The translations under genes were made by a program, and so were the position numbers. The notes beneath the pieces were generated by a model. It was not told the DNA's origin and made no database searches. It saw only the letters and a list, made by a program, of their open reading frames with translations. From positions 1 through 64,000 of the forward strand of contig NZ_FNYY01000014.1 in assembly GCF_900109145.1 (NCBI RefSeq): 64,000 nt of DNA, written 5' to 3'. Below, in pieces: positions 42,926 to 52,464 of the stretch. The DNA is from Marinovum algicola (lineage in GTDB: Bacteria; Pseudomonadota; Alphaproteobacteria; Rhodobacterales; Rhodobacteraceae). How positions within the stretch are numbered: position 1 is the stretch's first letter; the number at the start of each line of letters is the position of its first letter.

Positions 42926-43821
42926 CCGATCTCGTTCCGGGCCACCTGAAGCACGCAATCCGCGAAATATTGCATCGCCGGGGTTGGCGGCCGTTCAGAG
43001 GCGGTGACCAGGGCGATGCGCGAGGCTTGCAGCGACTCGTCCAGATCGAGCGCGCAAATCCGCCATTTGGCGCACACCCGGTCGATCAGCAGGCCGGGAA
43101 AGGTGCAGAGAAAATCGCCATCCTCGACCATCGCCAGAATGCTGGTGATCGAATCCGAGGTCACCATCGGATCGGGCGGCGGCAGGCCGCGGCTGATGAA
43201 ATGCCGTTGCAGGTAGGGCAGGCGCTTGTAGGTGCCGATCATCAGCCAGTCGGCGGCGGCGATCGCCTCGAGCCGGGTTTCGCCGGCCCAGCGCGACGCG
43301 GTGCTGGCGATGACCGAAATCGGCGTTTCCACCAGATGGGCGACAGACAGCCCGGCGGCGTCGGCCTCGCGCGGTTCGGGGCCGATCACGAAATCGACGA
43401 GACCGTCCCGGACCGGGCCGAAGGCCATCGGCTCGTGGCCGCCGGTGATCTGCACCCGAACCTTGGGAAAGCGCCGCCGAAAGCGCCGGATGGTGCCGCC
43501 GATGATCCGGCTGGCCGCCAGCGGTGACACCGTGACGTTCAACCGGCCGGTGCCGTCGCCGCGGCGCTGTTCGACCTCTTCCTGCATCTTGCGCAATTCC
43601 GCCTGGATGATGCCGGCGCGGCGCAGAATCTGCTTGCCATCCTCGGTCACGGCGACGCCGCTGGGCGCGCGTTTGAAAATCGCCGCGCCCAGTTCGGTTT
43701 CCGCCTGGCGCAGCGCCTTGGTCACGGCCGGCTGGGTCTTGCCCAGGCGTTTCGAAGCCGCGCGGATGCTGCCGGCCTGCTCGATGGCGAGCAGCATTTC
43801 GACGTGCTGAAGCTTGATCAT
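42910..43821 (-). CDS. LysR-family transcriptional regulator
   Basis: 303 residues. The N-terminal HTH (LQHVEMLLAIEQAGSIRAAS, then RLGKTQPAVTKALRQAE, residues 4-60) is followed by a linker helix and a periplasmic-binding-like effector domain (from about 92: GRLNVTVSPLAASRIIGG). The arrangement resembles the GbpR/CbbR-like subgroup that responds to sugars and acids. It is transcribed in the same direction as the sulfatase-TRAP operon and ends 108 bp before it. Operator-like copies flank the gene at both ends, suggesting autoregulation plus control of the operon. Confidence 0.9.
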   Translation of the reverse strand: MIKLQHVEMLLAIEQAGSIRAASKRLGKTQPAVTKALRQAETELGAAIFKRAPSGVAVTEDGKQILRRAGIIQAELRKMQEEVEQRRGDGTGRLNVTVSPLAASRIIGGTIRRFRRRFPKVRVQITGGHEPMAFGPVRDGLVDFVIGPEPREADAAGLSVAHLVETPISVIASTASRWAGETRLEAIAAADWLMIGTYKRLPYLQRHFISRGLPPPDPMVTSDSITSILAMVEDGDFLCTFPGLLIDRVCAKWRICALDLDESLQASRIALVTASERPPTPAMQYFADCVLQVARNEIGPPIP

Positions 43822-43827
43822 CCCGAT

Positions 43828-43853
43828 CCCCCCTATTCCGGGAGTTTATACCC
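43828..43853. promoter_or_regulatory. Candidate LysR autoregulatory operator
   Basis: CCCCCCTATTCC-N7-TATACCC, immediately upstream of the lysR start codon, is the exact inverse of the conserved 19 positions at 42900-42925, with the same 7-bp spacing. The spacer bases differ, so it is not a simple recent copy of the whole segment. Confidence 0.5.
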
Positions 43854-43872
43854 GTAAAGCTTGGGGTGGCCA

Positions 43873-43900
43873 CCCGGGCCGGGGGGCCTGGCCGGCCGGG
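43873..43900 (-). terminator. Hairpin after the large surface-protein gene
   Basis: CCCGGGCCGG (43873-43882) pairs with CCGGCCGGG (43892-43900) with one bulge, directly beyond the stop of the 5.9-kb gene. No U run; weak evidence for termination. Confidence 0.35.
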
Positions 43901-43901
43901 C

Positions 43902-46900
43902 TCAGGGATCGATGCGCACCTTGAAAGAGACCGAACCGTCGGAGGCCGGAGGATAGCTGCCGGCGCAATCCCAGCGCAACGGGCCGGAATAGCCCGCGAT
44001 ATTGCTGGCGGGCACAACCACCGCGCAGCTGAGCGCGCCGCCGACGGCGACCGGGCTGGGCACCGGCTCGGCCAGGCTGGTATAGGCCGGGGTGCGGTCA
44101 AAGATCACCACGTCGAGCGCCGCCGCGTTGCTCTGGTTCTCGAGCCGGATACGGTATTCCAGCACGTCGCCGGCGGCGCCGGCATTGGCGGTGCCCTCGG
44201 CGGTGCCCTGGGTTTCGTTGCGCACCGTCTTGGTCAGCTTGAGCTGGCCCAGGCCGCTGCCGGTCTCGACCCGGTCGGTGTTGCTGGCAACATGGGTCAG
44301 CGGGGTGGCATCCAGCGCCGTCGCGGCGTCGAGCCGGTAGGTCAGCCGCGCGCCCTGGGTGACGCCGCCGCTGGCCATGACCCGCGAGATCACGCAGAGC
44401 CGGTCGCCCGCCTGCACCGCCACCGCCGCGTTCAGCGGCGCCTCGGGTTCGCCGTCGCAATCGGTGTCGGCGTAGATCGCGGCGCTGAAGGCGTTTTCGG
44501 GTGTCATCGACACCTGGCTGTAGCTGAACAGCACGGTGCCGGTGGTGGTCGCGGCGTATTCATGGCTCAGAAGCGCGACCTGGCCGGCGGCGATGGCGGC
44601 GGTCTGGTCCTCGGTCAGGCGCGGTGCGGCGATCAGGCCGAAGTCGAGCCCGGCGTAATCGGTCTCGGTCGCCGGGGTGAAGGTGAAGCTGCCGTCGCGC
44701 GGATCGGGATCAACCAGCGTCGGCAGGCCCCTCTTGGTTTCGGAGACCGGCATGTAATCCGGGTTGTCGGTGACGCTCAGGGTGATCGGCCCGCTGTGGG
44801 CGGCATCGAGCGCGTAGTTCCAGCTTCCGTCGTCATCGATCAGCGGCGCGGCGATCACGCCGCCGGTGCTGTCGGTGATCAGCAGCCGGACCTCGGGCGC
44901 GCCGACTTCGCCGCCATTGACCAGCCCGTCATGCGCGGTGCCGCCGCCGCTGCCGTTGTCGAGGAAAATCCGCCCAGAGAGCCGCCGCTCGCCGGCATAA
45001 AGCGAGATCGCATAGCTGTCTTCGTCGTCGTCGGCCAGGCCATCGTTGAGATCGTCGACCGCGGCGCCGACCGCGGGATCGCTGTCGCGGTCGTCGAGCG
45101 AGCTTGCGATGATCTCGACCGAGTTGACGTGGTTGCCGGTCGCCAGCACCCGCGCGGTGATGCGCAGTTCCTCGATCGCGCCGGGCAGGATTTCATCGAC
45201 GAACCAGACGCCGTTGGCGGGATCGTAATAGTCGCCGGTCGCGGGGGCATCGTCGCTGACGTATTGGAAGCCCGAGGGCAGGTTCTCGATCACCGTCACC
45301 CCCGACGGCGAGCCGGGACCGGCGTTGTTGATCGAGATCACGAAGTCGATCAGGTCGCCCGGTGCCGCCTGGGTGATGACGGTATTGCCGCCGTTGGCAT
45401 AGGCCACCTTGGTAAGCGACAGGTCGCTTTCCTGCGGGTCGAAACCGAAATTGATGTCGGGCGTGTTGCCATAGGGGGTGACCGTCACCCCGACAATCGG
45501 GTTGGAGGTGCCGATCTGCGACCCCGCAGGCAGATCGCTGTCGGTCACGTCGACCTCGACGCGATAGGTCGTGCCGGGTGAGAGATCGCCGACATTGAAG
45601 GTGCCGTCGGCCAGGGTGTCGACCGTCTTGAGGAAGATATCGTCGGTAATGTCGTTGGGCGTGCCCCGGTCGTCATGGACATTGATCGCGATGCCGCCGC
45701 CCAGGTTGATTTCGGCGCCGTCCTTGGCGTCAGAGCCGTCCTGGTCGATATAGACGTTGCCGGACATGCTGCCGTAGGGAATGGCCGAGGGGCCGCGGCA
45801 GGACGCGCCGTCATTGGTGCCGCCCTCGTCATCCTGGCTGACCGCGATCAGCTGACGCAGCCCGGTGGTGGTGTCGACCAGAAAGATCTCGTTGGTATTG
45901 TTGTCATAGATGTAGAACCGCCCGGTGTCGTCGAACCAGACCGCGCCATAGGTGCCGGTATAGGTGGCCGGGCCGAACAGGGTGACCGCCTCGGTGCCGA
46001 CGCTGGCATTGCCGCCATTGGCCGAGACCCGGAAGATCCGGTCGGTGCTGCCGTCGATGCCGTAGAGGTTTCCGTCGATTGCGTTATAGGCGAAATCGAC
46101 GGTGTTGACGTTGGTGTCGAGCTCCAGAAGCCCATTGTCCACTGCGGCATCGGCGTTCGAAATGTCGAGCAGCTGAAAGGTGTTGTTGTCGGCCTTGTAG
46201 ACCATCACCCCGTTTTCGAGGATGTCGCCGGCATTGGTGCCTTTCTTGATGCTGCCCGGCGGATCGGGCATCCGGGTGAAGGTGCCGCCGCCGTCGACGC
46301 GCCAGAGCTCGCGCTTGCCGCTTCGGACGGCATAGAGATAGCCATCGACCACGCTGTAGCCCCAGCCGCCGTTCAGGTTTTGCCCGGCCGAGCCGATGTC
46401 CTGGAGGTTGAGGGTATAGCCGGTCAGCCCGGCGGTGAAGGCCAGCCGCTTCAGCGTCGAATTGGTGGTGGCGATCTGGTAGAGCCCGGCATCGCAGGTC
46501 ACCGGCGGGGCATCGCCCGAGATGGTCAGCTGATAATCCTCGACCTCGCCATCGATCGCCAGTTGCACCACGCCCGCGGTTGTCGACCAGCGGAAGCGCG
46601 CAAAGGTGGGAAAGAGCGTGGCATTGGCCGGCGTGTCGACGTCAAAGACGATGATGCCGTTCAGCACGCCGTCCTTGTCGCCGGCCGAGCCATCCTGAAG
46701 GTCCGCGGCGATCATGTCGCCGGCGTCGAAGCTGCCGTCGCCGTCGAAATCGATCCAGGCCTGAAGATAGGCGACCGCGCCGGTCACTCCGCTGACGCCG
46801 CCGGTGACTTCGTTGACCACCACCGAGATCTCGGTGGTTCCGCCCTGAAAGAGCTGCGGCAGGATCACGCCGTCTTCGTCGTCGCTGCCATCGAGATCAT

Positions 46901-49769
46901 CGCCGGTGGCATTGGCGCTGTATTGCGTGGTGGCATCGGGGTCGGGCGGCACCGAGCCGAGGTAGGTGCCGGCCACCCCGGCCTCGGCAATGACGTGCTG
47001 CGGATCGCCGTAGCTTTCCGGCGCATCGCCACGGTCGACCACCGGGGCGGCGGCGACAACCACGGCGTAATCCTCGACCTCGCCGTTGCCGGCCGGCGTG
47101 GTCACGCCAAGCGCCGGCTGGCTCGACCAGCGAAAGCGCGCATATGTCTGGTCGAGTACCGCATCGCCGGGCACCACCACATCGAACTGGATCTGGCCGT
47201 CGCCCGCCGCCACATCGGCGCCGGTGCCGTCATCGGCCAGGTCGGTGGCGATCTGCTCGGCGGTGCCTGCCTCGAGCGTGCCATTGCCGTTCCAGTCGAC
47301 CCAGGCTTGCAGCAGGCCGCCGGTGCCGGTCACATCGGCGGTGATGGTGGTCAGGATCCCCTGGGTCATCGGCGGGATCGACACGCCGTCGTCATCGTCG
47401 CTGTCGGCATTGGCGGCATTGCCGGGGCCGCCGTCGCCGGAGATCGACGCGCCGATCCGATAGGCGTCGCCATCGATGAAATTGTGCAGCGCATCGCCAA
47501 GACCGCTGGGCGCATCGGTGAAATCTGCGCAGGCCTGGATGTCGGCCAGATGCATGCCATCCGCCCCCGAAAGGCCGGCCGCGCTGAACACCAGCGGGGT
47601 GTGGCGGATGATCAGCGTGTCGATCGGCTGGGAAAAGCCCACCAAGAGGGCCTGGCCCGCGTCCGAGGCCAGCGTGGTGGTGCGCTCGCCGGTGACCGAG
47701 CCGTCGTCATTGGCGACCCGGGCCATGGGAAAGCTGCCGGGGCCGTTTGTCATCGCCGGGCTGACACGCTGGCCCACCAGCTCGCCGTATACCGTCACGG
47801 ATTCGTCGGCGTTGAGATCGGCGAGGTAGAAATAGACGCCGTTTGTGGGCTGGCTCAGGGTCACCCGCAGATCCACATATTGAGCGTCGAGCATCGGGTT
47901 GCCGCCGGTGCCGGCGTAAAGCGTGTTGGCGGTGGCGATCGCCGCCGGGCGGAACGGCTGCGACAGGTCGGAGGCCACCACCGAGCCGGTGATGCCATAG
48001 CGCGAGATCGCGACGTTCTGCCCGACCAGCGCCGGGGCGTCGGTGGCCCAGTCGACCAGTGAAAAGCGGGTGCCGGTGCAGCCCGGCAGGGCCTCGACCG
48101 GGGCGGCGGTGACATTGACGCTCACGCTGTCGGTGACCGGGCCGGATTCATTGGCCACGATCCGGGTGTCGGCCTGCACGGTGGCGCCGCCGGGGGCATT
48201 GGTGGTGACGTCGAATTCGACCGCGCCGGAGCCCAGGCCGTTGAGCACCGGGATATTGGCGAAGCTGAAGGTGCCGCCGGACGGATTTGAGGCGGGGCGG
48301 ATGTCATCGCCCGAGATCACCTCGAAATTGGCGGTTGACGTGGTCTGGGCCGGCAGGGTCGCCTGCAAGGCCGCATCGGTCAGCGGCGAAAGCGAGGTAT
48401 TGGCATAGGCCACCCGGTAGCGCACCGTGGCCGAGGGCGGGATGTCGCCGCCGCCATAAGGCGCGCCGTTGACCTCGACGATCGAGATTCCGACGACGAT
48501 GTCCTCGCTGCCAGGCACCGCGTAGGAGGACGAGCCGGCCACCCAGTAGCGCCAAGGGTTGTCGTTGCCGGCGGCGCCGCCCTGGGCGCTGTCACCGCCG
48601 TGGCCTTCGGCATTGATCGGCCCCAGCGCATCGGGATCGGTAATCCGCAGCCGCAGCGCGCCGTAATAGACCTCGTTCTCGGCGATGCCGCCGAAGGCAA
48701 AGCGCACGGCGTTGGTGCCGGCGGGCAGGGCGGTGAGGTCGGAGGTGTTGAGATCGAAGCCGGTGGTCGAGGCATCGCTACAGACCGCGACCGAGTTCAC
48801 GCCGGGATCGGTGGTTTCGGGATAGACCGAGCCGTCGCCGTTGGCCGGGCCTTCGCCGCCGGGAATGGCCGGATCGTCGGCCCGGCAGGAGCCGTCGTAC
48901 TGGATGCGTTGCCAGGGGCCGGTTGTGCCGTAGCGGTCCCAGTCGCTGCCGCTGTCGGGGCCGGCCACCGGGCTGCCCGAGCGGAACGGCGTGGCGCCGC
49001 GCCCGCCGGTGATCGAGGTCTGTTCGGCGGTTGAAAAGCCGTTGTCGAAGATCGAGCCGCCCGACCCGAAGGCATTGACCTGCACCGCGTCCCATTTGTT
49101 GTGCACCCGAGCGGTGCCGGTGCCGCCGACGGTTGTCCAGGGGGTGCCGTTGGTCGGATCGACCAGATAGCCGTTTTCCAGCGTCGCCCGGTCCGACCCG
49201 TTGGCAAAGAGCGCGGTGTCGTCGCGGGTGGAATAGAAGATGCCGGTGTCGCCGTAGATATAGGCGAGCCCGTTGTTGCAATCGGCGGTGGTATAGCCCG
49301 CGACGGAACAGAGCGTGTCGTCCTCGGGCTGCCAGCCGAACAGGGAATCGTCGAAGGCCTGCTGCCCCTTCGGCCCCCAGCCCTTGGCGACGCCGCTGCC
49401 GGTCGAGGCCAGCCCCGGGCGCGCCGGAATCGGATTTCCGCTGGCATCCGTGATATAGGCGCCGACCACTTCGGCGCCGGCAGGAACATACATGGTGGCA
49501 TAGCCGCCCGGACCGTCCTGCGTGCCCGCCACGATGGCCGGAAAGCTGGAATAGACCTCGACGATGTCGCCCGGCGAGAGCGCCGGCTGTCCGCTCTGGA
49601 TGCGGGCCCGGATCTCGTTGCGCGAGGCGTCTGACACGTCGATGGTGCCGGTCCCGAGCCAGGCCCCGTGCCCGAGCGCGGCGACCGCCGTGACCAGCCA
49701 GATCAGGATGACCCAGCCGGTCCGGCGGCTTTTCTGGAGGAGAGATACCCAGCTGAAATCGTTATACAT
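43902..49769 (-). CDS. Very large modular surface/secreted protein (GEVED, SdrD-B, DUF11 repeats)
   Basis: 1955 residues. After a short basic N terminus there is one hydrophobic segment (GWVILIWLVTAVAALGHGAWL, residues 17-37), a signal peptide or anchor. Domains in approximate order: a 600-residue beta-rich extracellular region; two calcium-type GEVED domains (GEVEDYAVVV near 895 and GEVEDYQLTI near 1073), each preceded by Asp-rich DDDGVSIP or DDEDGVILP; a DUF6923-like propeller (about 1090-1330); an SdrD-B-like domain (SGNVYIDQDGSDAKDG, about 1333); a DUF11 domain (LSLTKVAYANGG, about 1450); another SdrD-B-like domain (about 1596); and a C-terminal DUF11-like domain. No LPxTG, PEP-CTERM or type I secretion repeats were seen. 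It probably acts in adhesion or as an envelope structure. ATG chosen at 49769 with AAAGGAA upstream; GTG at 49772 is also possible. Confidence 0.85.
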   Translation of the reverse strand: MYNDFSWVSLLQKSRRTGWVILIWLVTAVAALGHGAWLGTGTIDVSDASRNEIRARIQSGQPALSPGDIVEVYSSFPAIVAGTQDGPGGYATMYVPAGAEVVGAYITDASGNPIPARPGLASTGSGVAKGWGPKGQQAFDDSLFGWQPEDDTLCSVAGYTTADCNNGLAYIYGDTGIFYSTRDDTALFANGSDRATLENGYLVDPTNGTPWTTVGGTGTARVHNKWDAVQVNAFGSGGSIFDNGFSTAEQTSITGGRGATPFRSGSPVAGPDSGSDWDRYGTTGPWQRIQYDGSCRADDPAIPGGEGPANGDGSVYPETTDPGVNSVAVCSDASTTGFDLNTSDLTALPAGTNAVRFAFGGIAENEVYYGALRLRITDPDALGPINAEGHGGDSAQGGAAGNDNPWRYWVAGSSSYAVPGSEDIVVGISIVEVNGAPYGGGDIPPSATVRYRVAYANTSLSPLTDAALQATLPAQTTSTANFEVISGDDIRPASNPSGGTFSFANIPVLNGLGSGAVEFDVTTNAPGGATVQADTRIVANESGPVTDSVSVNVTAAPVEALPGCTGTRFSLVDWATDAPALVGQNVAISRYGITGSVVASDLSQPFRPAAIATANTLYAGTGGNPMLDAQYVDLRVTLSQPTNGVYFYLADLNADESVTVYGELVGQRVSPAMTNGPGSFPMARVANDDGSVTGERTTTLASDAGQALLVGFSQPIDTLIIRHTPLVFSAAGLSGADGMHLADIQACADFTDAPSGLGDALHNFIDGDAYRIGASISGDGGPGNAANADSDDDDGVSIPPMTQGILTTITADVTGTGGLLQAWVDWNGNGTLEAGTAEQIATDLADDGTGADVAAGDGQIQFDVVVPGDAVLDQTYARFRWSSQPALGVTTPAGNGEVEDYAVVVAAAPVVDRGDAPESYGDPQHVIAEAGVAGTYLGSVPPDPDATTQYSANATGDDLDGSDDEDGVILPQLFQGGTTEISVVVNEVTGGVSGVTGAVAYLQAWIDFDGDGSFDAGDMIAADLQDGSAGDKDGVLNGIIVFDVDTPANATLFPTFARFRWSTTAGVVQLAIDGEVEDYQLTISGDAPPVTCDAGLYQIATTNSTLKRLAFTAGLTGYTLNLQDIGSAGQNLNGGWGYSVVDGYLYAVRSGKRELWRVDGGGTFTRMPDPPGSIKKGTNAGDILENGVMVYKADNNTFQLLDISNADAAVDNGLLELDTNVNTVDFAYNAIDGNLYGIDGSTDRIFRVSANGGNASVGTEAVTLFGPATYTGTYGAVWFDDTGRFYIYDNNTNEIFLVDTTTGLRQLIAVSQDDEGGTNDGASCRGPSAIPYGSMSGNVYIDQDGSDAKDGAEINLGGGIAINVHDDRGTPNDITDDIFLKTVDTLADGTFNVGDLSPGTTYRVEVDVTDSDLPAGSQIGTSNPIVGVTVTPYGNTPDINFGFDPQESDLSLTKVAYANGGNTVITQAAPGDLIDFVISINNAGPGSPSGVTVIENLPSGFQYVSDDAPATGDYYDPANGVWFVDEILPGAIEELRITARVLATGNHVNSVEIIASSLDDRDSDPAVGAAVDDLNDGLADDDEDSYAISLYAGERRLSGRIFLDNGSGGGTAHDGLVNGGEVGAPEVRLLITDSTGGVIAAPLIDDDGSWNYALDAAHSGPITLSVTDNPDYMPVSETKRGLPTLVDPDPRDGSFTFTPATETDYAGLDFGLIAAPRLTEDQTAAIAAGQVALLSHEYAATTTGTVLFSYSQVSMTPENAFSAAIYADTDCDGEPEAPLNAAVAVQAGDRLCVISRVMASGGVTQGARLTYRLDAATALDATPLTHVASNTDRVETGSGLGQLKLTKTVRNETQGTAEGTANAGAAGDVLEYRIRLENQSNAAALDVVIFDRTPAYTSLAEPVPSPVAVGGALSCAVVVPASNIAGYSGPLRWDCAGSYPPASDGSVSFKVRIDP

Positions 49770-49845
49770 CACAAAACTCGTTTCCTTTACCGGAGGCGCC
49801 GGACACATGGCGCCTTGCCGCGACGGCCAGGCGGCGCCCGGCCGG

Positions 49846-50085
49846 TCAGATGTCCCTTTTGCCGTGCAACCTCGGGACGCCGGCCCCGGGCGCGCGCATG
49901 TCTTCGGTGCGGATGTCCGCGCGGACCGGCTGTGGCGAACCGACAAGCGGCATCAGCAGAAAGGGCATCAGGCCGACAACCGCATAGATCATCAGCGATT
50001 GCATTGCCCCGAACTCGGCGCAGAACGCCGCGATGCCGCAGGCGCCGCCGAAGAGGATGGAGAGCGTTGCGAGGCCTATAATCAT
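49846..50085 (-). CDS. Small membrane protein of unknown function
   Basis: 79 residues, not recognised. Two hydrophobic segments (IIGLATLSILFGGACGIAAF and LMIYAVVGLMPFLLMPLVG) are followed by a polar, charged tail of about 27 residues. The start at 50085 is supported by AAAGGAG about 10 nt upstream. It lies 76 bp ahead of the large surface-protein gene on the same strand, probably in one transcript, so it may assist its export or anchoring; this is inference only. Confidence 0.6.
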   Translation of the reverse strand: MIIGLATLSILFGGACGIAAFCAEFGAMQSLMIYAVVGLMPFLLMPLVGSPQPVRADIRTEDMRAPGAGVPRLHGKRDI

Positions 50086-50486
50086 GACCGGGTTACTCCT
50101 TTGCTCTGAAGGGCAGGGCGCGCGGATTGCGCGGCATGCGGCCCGGGTTTGGCGTGCCCGGCCCGGCTGCGGCGGGGAAACATGACCGCTTGCCGTGGGC
50201 CGTGCCGTGTTGTCCGGGTGATCTTGGGCACCGCGCCTCTGCTCCCTTGGTGAATGAACTTGTCCTGAGGGAGCATAGGCGACGAAATAGTCCCGGTGCG
50301 CAGCGCCAAGGTCTAGCGACCCGGCGCAGATGGCGACACGACTATACGAAGGTGCAGGTCGGGCTGGCCCGAGGCAGAGGGTCGCCCGGATTTCAGGCCG
50401 CCCGAGGGGCGGCACCCGGCCCTTTGCCGCCGGCGCGCGGCCGGGGGCGGCGGTGCGCGGGAATCGCCTGGGCGGTGATCCGTCGG
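50086..50486. other. Intergenic region between the peptide-type ABC operon and the surface-protein locus
   Basis: About 400 bp without a credible gene. It should hold the promoter of the small membrane protein and surface-protein genes, but no convincing -35/-10 pair was found. A 7-bp perfect stem (GCCGCCC at 50397-50403, GGGCGGC at 50407-50413) may end the ABC operon coming from the right. Confidence 0.4.
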
Positions 50487-51472
50487 TCACCCGTCGGGGT
50501 GATGGCAGGCCACGTCACGCCCGTCCGGCCGCCGCCGGAGCGGCGGCACGTCGCGGCTGCAAAGCGCGGTGGCGATCGGGCACCTGGGATGGAACGGACA
50601 GCCTGCGGGTGGCGTGATCGGGTTGGGCATCTCCACCGAGGTCTTGCCGGTGCGGCTGCGGCTGCGGCGCGACAGCAGCCGCGGGGCGGCGCCCAGGAGC
50701 ATCCGTGTATACGGATGCGCCGGCCGGTCATACAGCTGCTCGGTCGGGGCAAGCTCGACGATGCGTCCGAGATACATCACCGCGACGCGATCCGAGATAT
50801 AGCGCACCACCTGAAGGTCATGGGCCACGAACAGCGTTGTGAGGCCCAGCTCTTTCTGCAAGTCGCGCAGCAGGTTCACGATCTGCGCCTGGATCGAGAG
50901 GTCGAGGGCGGATACCGCCTCGTCGCAGACCAGGAACCGCGGCGTCAGCGCCAGCGCCCGCGCGATCCCGATGCGCTGCCGCTGCCCCCCGAGAACTGAT
51001 GCGGATAGCGGTCGGCCATCGACCGGGGCAGGCCGACCCGGTCGAGCAATTCGTCAACCCGCGCATGGCGGGCGGCACGGTCCATGGTGCCGGCGATGAC
51101 CATCGGTTCGGAAATGATCCGCCGGGCGGTCATGCGCGGGTTGAGCGAACCGAATGGATCCTGAAACACGATCTGCATCTGGCTGCGCAGCGCCTTCAGG
51201 TCGCGCCCCCGGAGCGCCGTCACGTCATGGCCGTCAAAGCGGATCTGCCCGGCGCTGGTGTCGAGCAACCGCAGCAGCATGCGGCTGACCGTGGTCTTGC
51301 CCGATCCGCTTTCGCCAACCAGCCCGAGGGTCTCGCCCGAGCGGATGTCAAAGCTGATGCCGTCCACCGCCCTGACATGGCCCGCGGCCCGGCCGAGCAG
51401 GCCGGACCTGATCGGGAAAAGCTTCTGAAGATCGCGGACCTCGATCAGCGGCGCATCCAGGGTGTCGCTCAT
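50487..51472 (-). pseudogene. Peptide-type ABC transporter ATPase (DppF/OppF type), frameshifted
   Basis: The full-length family product would be about 327 residues, but the frame is broken. The first part (from ATG 51472) has Walker [15 protein letters not shown] and the Q-loop [13 protein letters not shown], then runs out of frame just after PHQFSGG. The continuation, with signature [13 protein letters not shown], Walker [15 protein letters not shown]-loop [14 protein letters not shown] and the C-terminal Cys-rich oligopeptide motif [10 protein letters not shown], lies in another frame. A run of six C (50984-50989; six G on the coding strand) needs one more base to restore the frame. Either a real one-base deletion or a homopolymer sequencing error. 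The start overlaps the preceding ATPase stop (ATGA). Confidence 0.85.
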
Positions 51473-52461
51473 GAGGCCACCTCGAGTTTGGTCATCTGGT
51501 CGAGCCTGAGACAGGCGGCGACATGCTGCGGCCCGATCGGCTGAAGCCCGGGCACCGATTGTGCGCATTGCGCTGCGGCATGGGGACAGCGCGAGGCAAA
51601 GCGGCAGCCCGGCGGAAATTGCAGCGGCGGCGGCACCTGGCCCTCGATCGTGGGCAGGCGGGAGGTGCCGGTTTCGAGCCCGATGGCGCAGGCGATCAGC
51701 CCCCGGGTGTAAGGATGCATCGCGGCCTCGAAGATCGTGTCGGCCGGCGCGATTTCCGCCACCCGCCCGGCGTACATCACCATCACCTGCTCGGCGAATT
51801 CCGCCACCAGCGGCAGATCGTGGCTGATCAGCATGACCGCGACGCCGGTTTCCTCCTGAAGCGCGGCCAGAAGGTCGATGATCTGTTCCTGAATGGTGGC
51901 GTCGAGCGCGGTGGTCGGCTCGTCGGCGATCAGCAGCCGGGGGCGGCAGGCCAGCGCCATGGCGATCATCACCCGCTGGCGCATGCCGCCTGACATCTGG
52001 TGCGGATAATCCGAGATCCGCCGCTCGGGCGCCGGAATGCCGACCTGGCGGAACAGCTCGATGGTGCGGTTGCGGGCCTCGCGCGCCGAGATCTTCTCGT
52101 GTTCTCGCAGCACCTCGGAGACCTGGCGGCCGGTGGTGAAGACCGGGTTCAGCGCCGTCGCCGGCTCCTGGAACACCAGCGAGATGTCGCGGCCCCGGAT
52201 TTGGCGCATGCGCGCCGGGGGGGCCAGTTCCAGCGCCTCGCCCTGGAACCGGATCGAGCCCGACACAAGCTGCATGACATTGGGCAGCAGCCCCGTCAGC
52301 GCCAGGGCGATCATGCTCTTGCCGGAGCCGGATTCCCCCACCACCCCCAGCCGGCCACCGGGGTCGATGCGAAAGGAGATGCCGTCGACGATGTTGATCG
52401 AGCGGGCTCCGATCTTGAGGGCGATGGTCAGGTCGGAGACGTCGAGAAGGGGCTCGGCCAT
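51469..52461 (-). CDS. Peptide-type ABC transporter ATP-binding protein (DppD/OppD type)
   Basis: 330 residues: Walker [16 protein letters not shown]-loop [14 protein letters not shown], signature [15 protein letters not shown], Walker [15 protein letters not shown]-loop ISHDLPLV and the C-terminal oligopeptide/dipeptide-type tail with [14 protein letters not shown] (possible Fe-S or structural Cys). The reading frame is intact, unlike its partner. It belongs to a four-gene minus-strand set with two permeases. Ligands of such systems include peptides, nickel and oligosaccharides; here a sulfated saccharide is possible from context only. Confidence 0.9.
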   Translation of the reverse strand: MAEPLLDVSDLTIALKIGARSINIVDGISFRIDPGGRLGVVGESGSGKSMIALALTGLLPNVMQLVSGSIRFQGEALELAPPARMRQIRGRDISLVFQEPATALNPVFTTGRQVSEVLREHEKISAREARNRTIELFRQVGIPAPERRISDYPHQMSGGMRQRVMIAMALACRPRLLIADEPTTALDATIQEQIIDLLAALQEETGVAVMLISHDLPLVAEFAEQVMVMYAGRVAEIAPADTIFEAAMHPYTRGLIACAIGLETGTSRLPTIEGQVPPPLQFPPGCRFASRCPHAAAQCAQSVPGLQPIGPQHVAACLRLDQMTKLEVAS

Positions 52462-52464
52462 CGG

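Noticed and set aside
42900-43853. Inverted repeats around lysR as ends of an insertion sequence
   Set aside because: No transposase, no target-site duplication seen, and the repeats have a conserved-spacer operator structure; regulation explains them better.
45675-48062. 795-codon plus-strand open reading frame
   Set aside because: Lies wholly inside the large surface-protein gene on the opposite strand; no ribosome site or recognisable domain.
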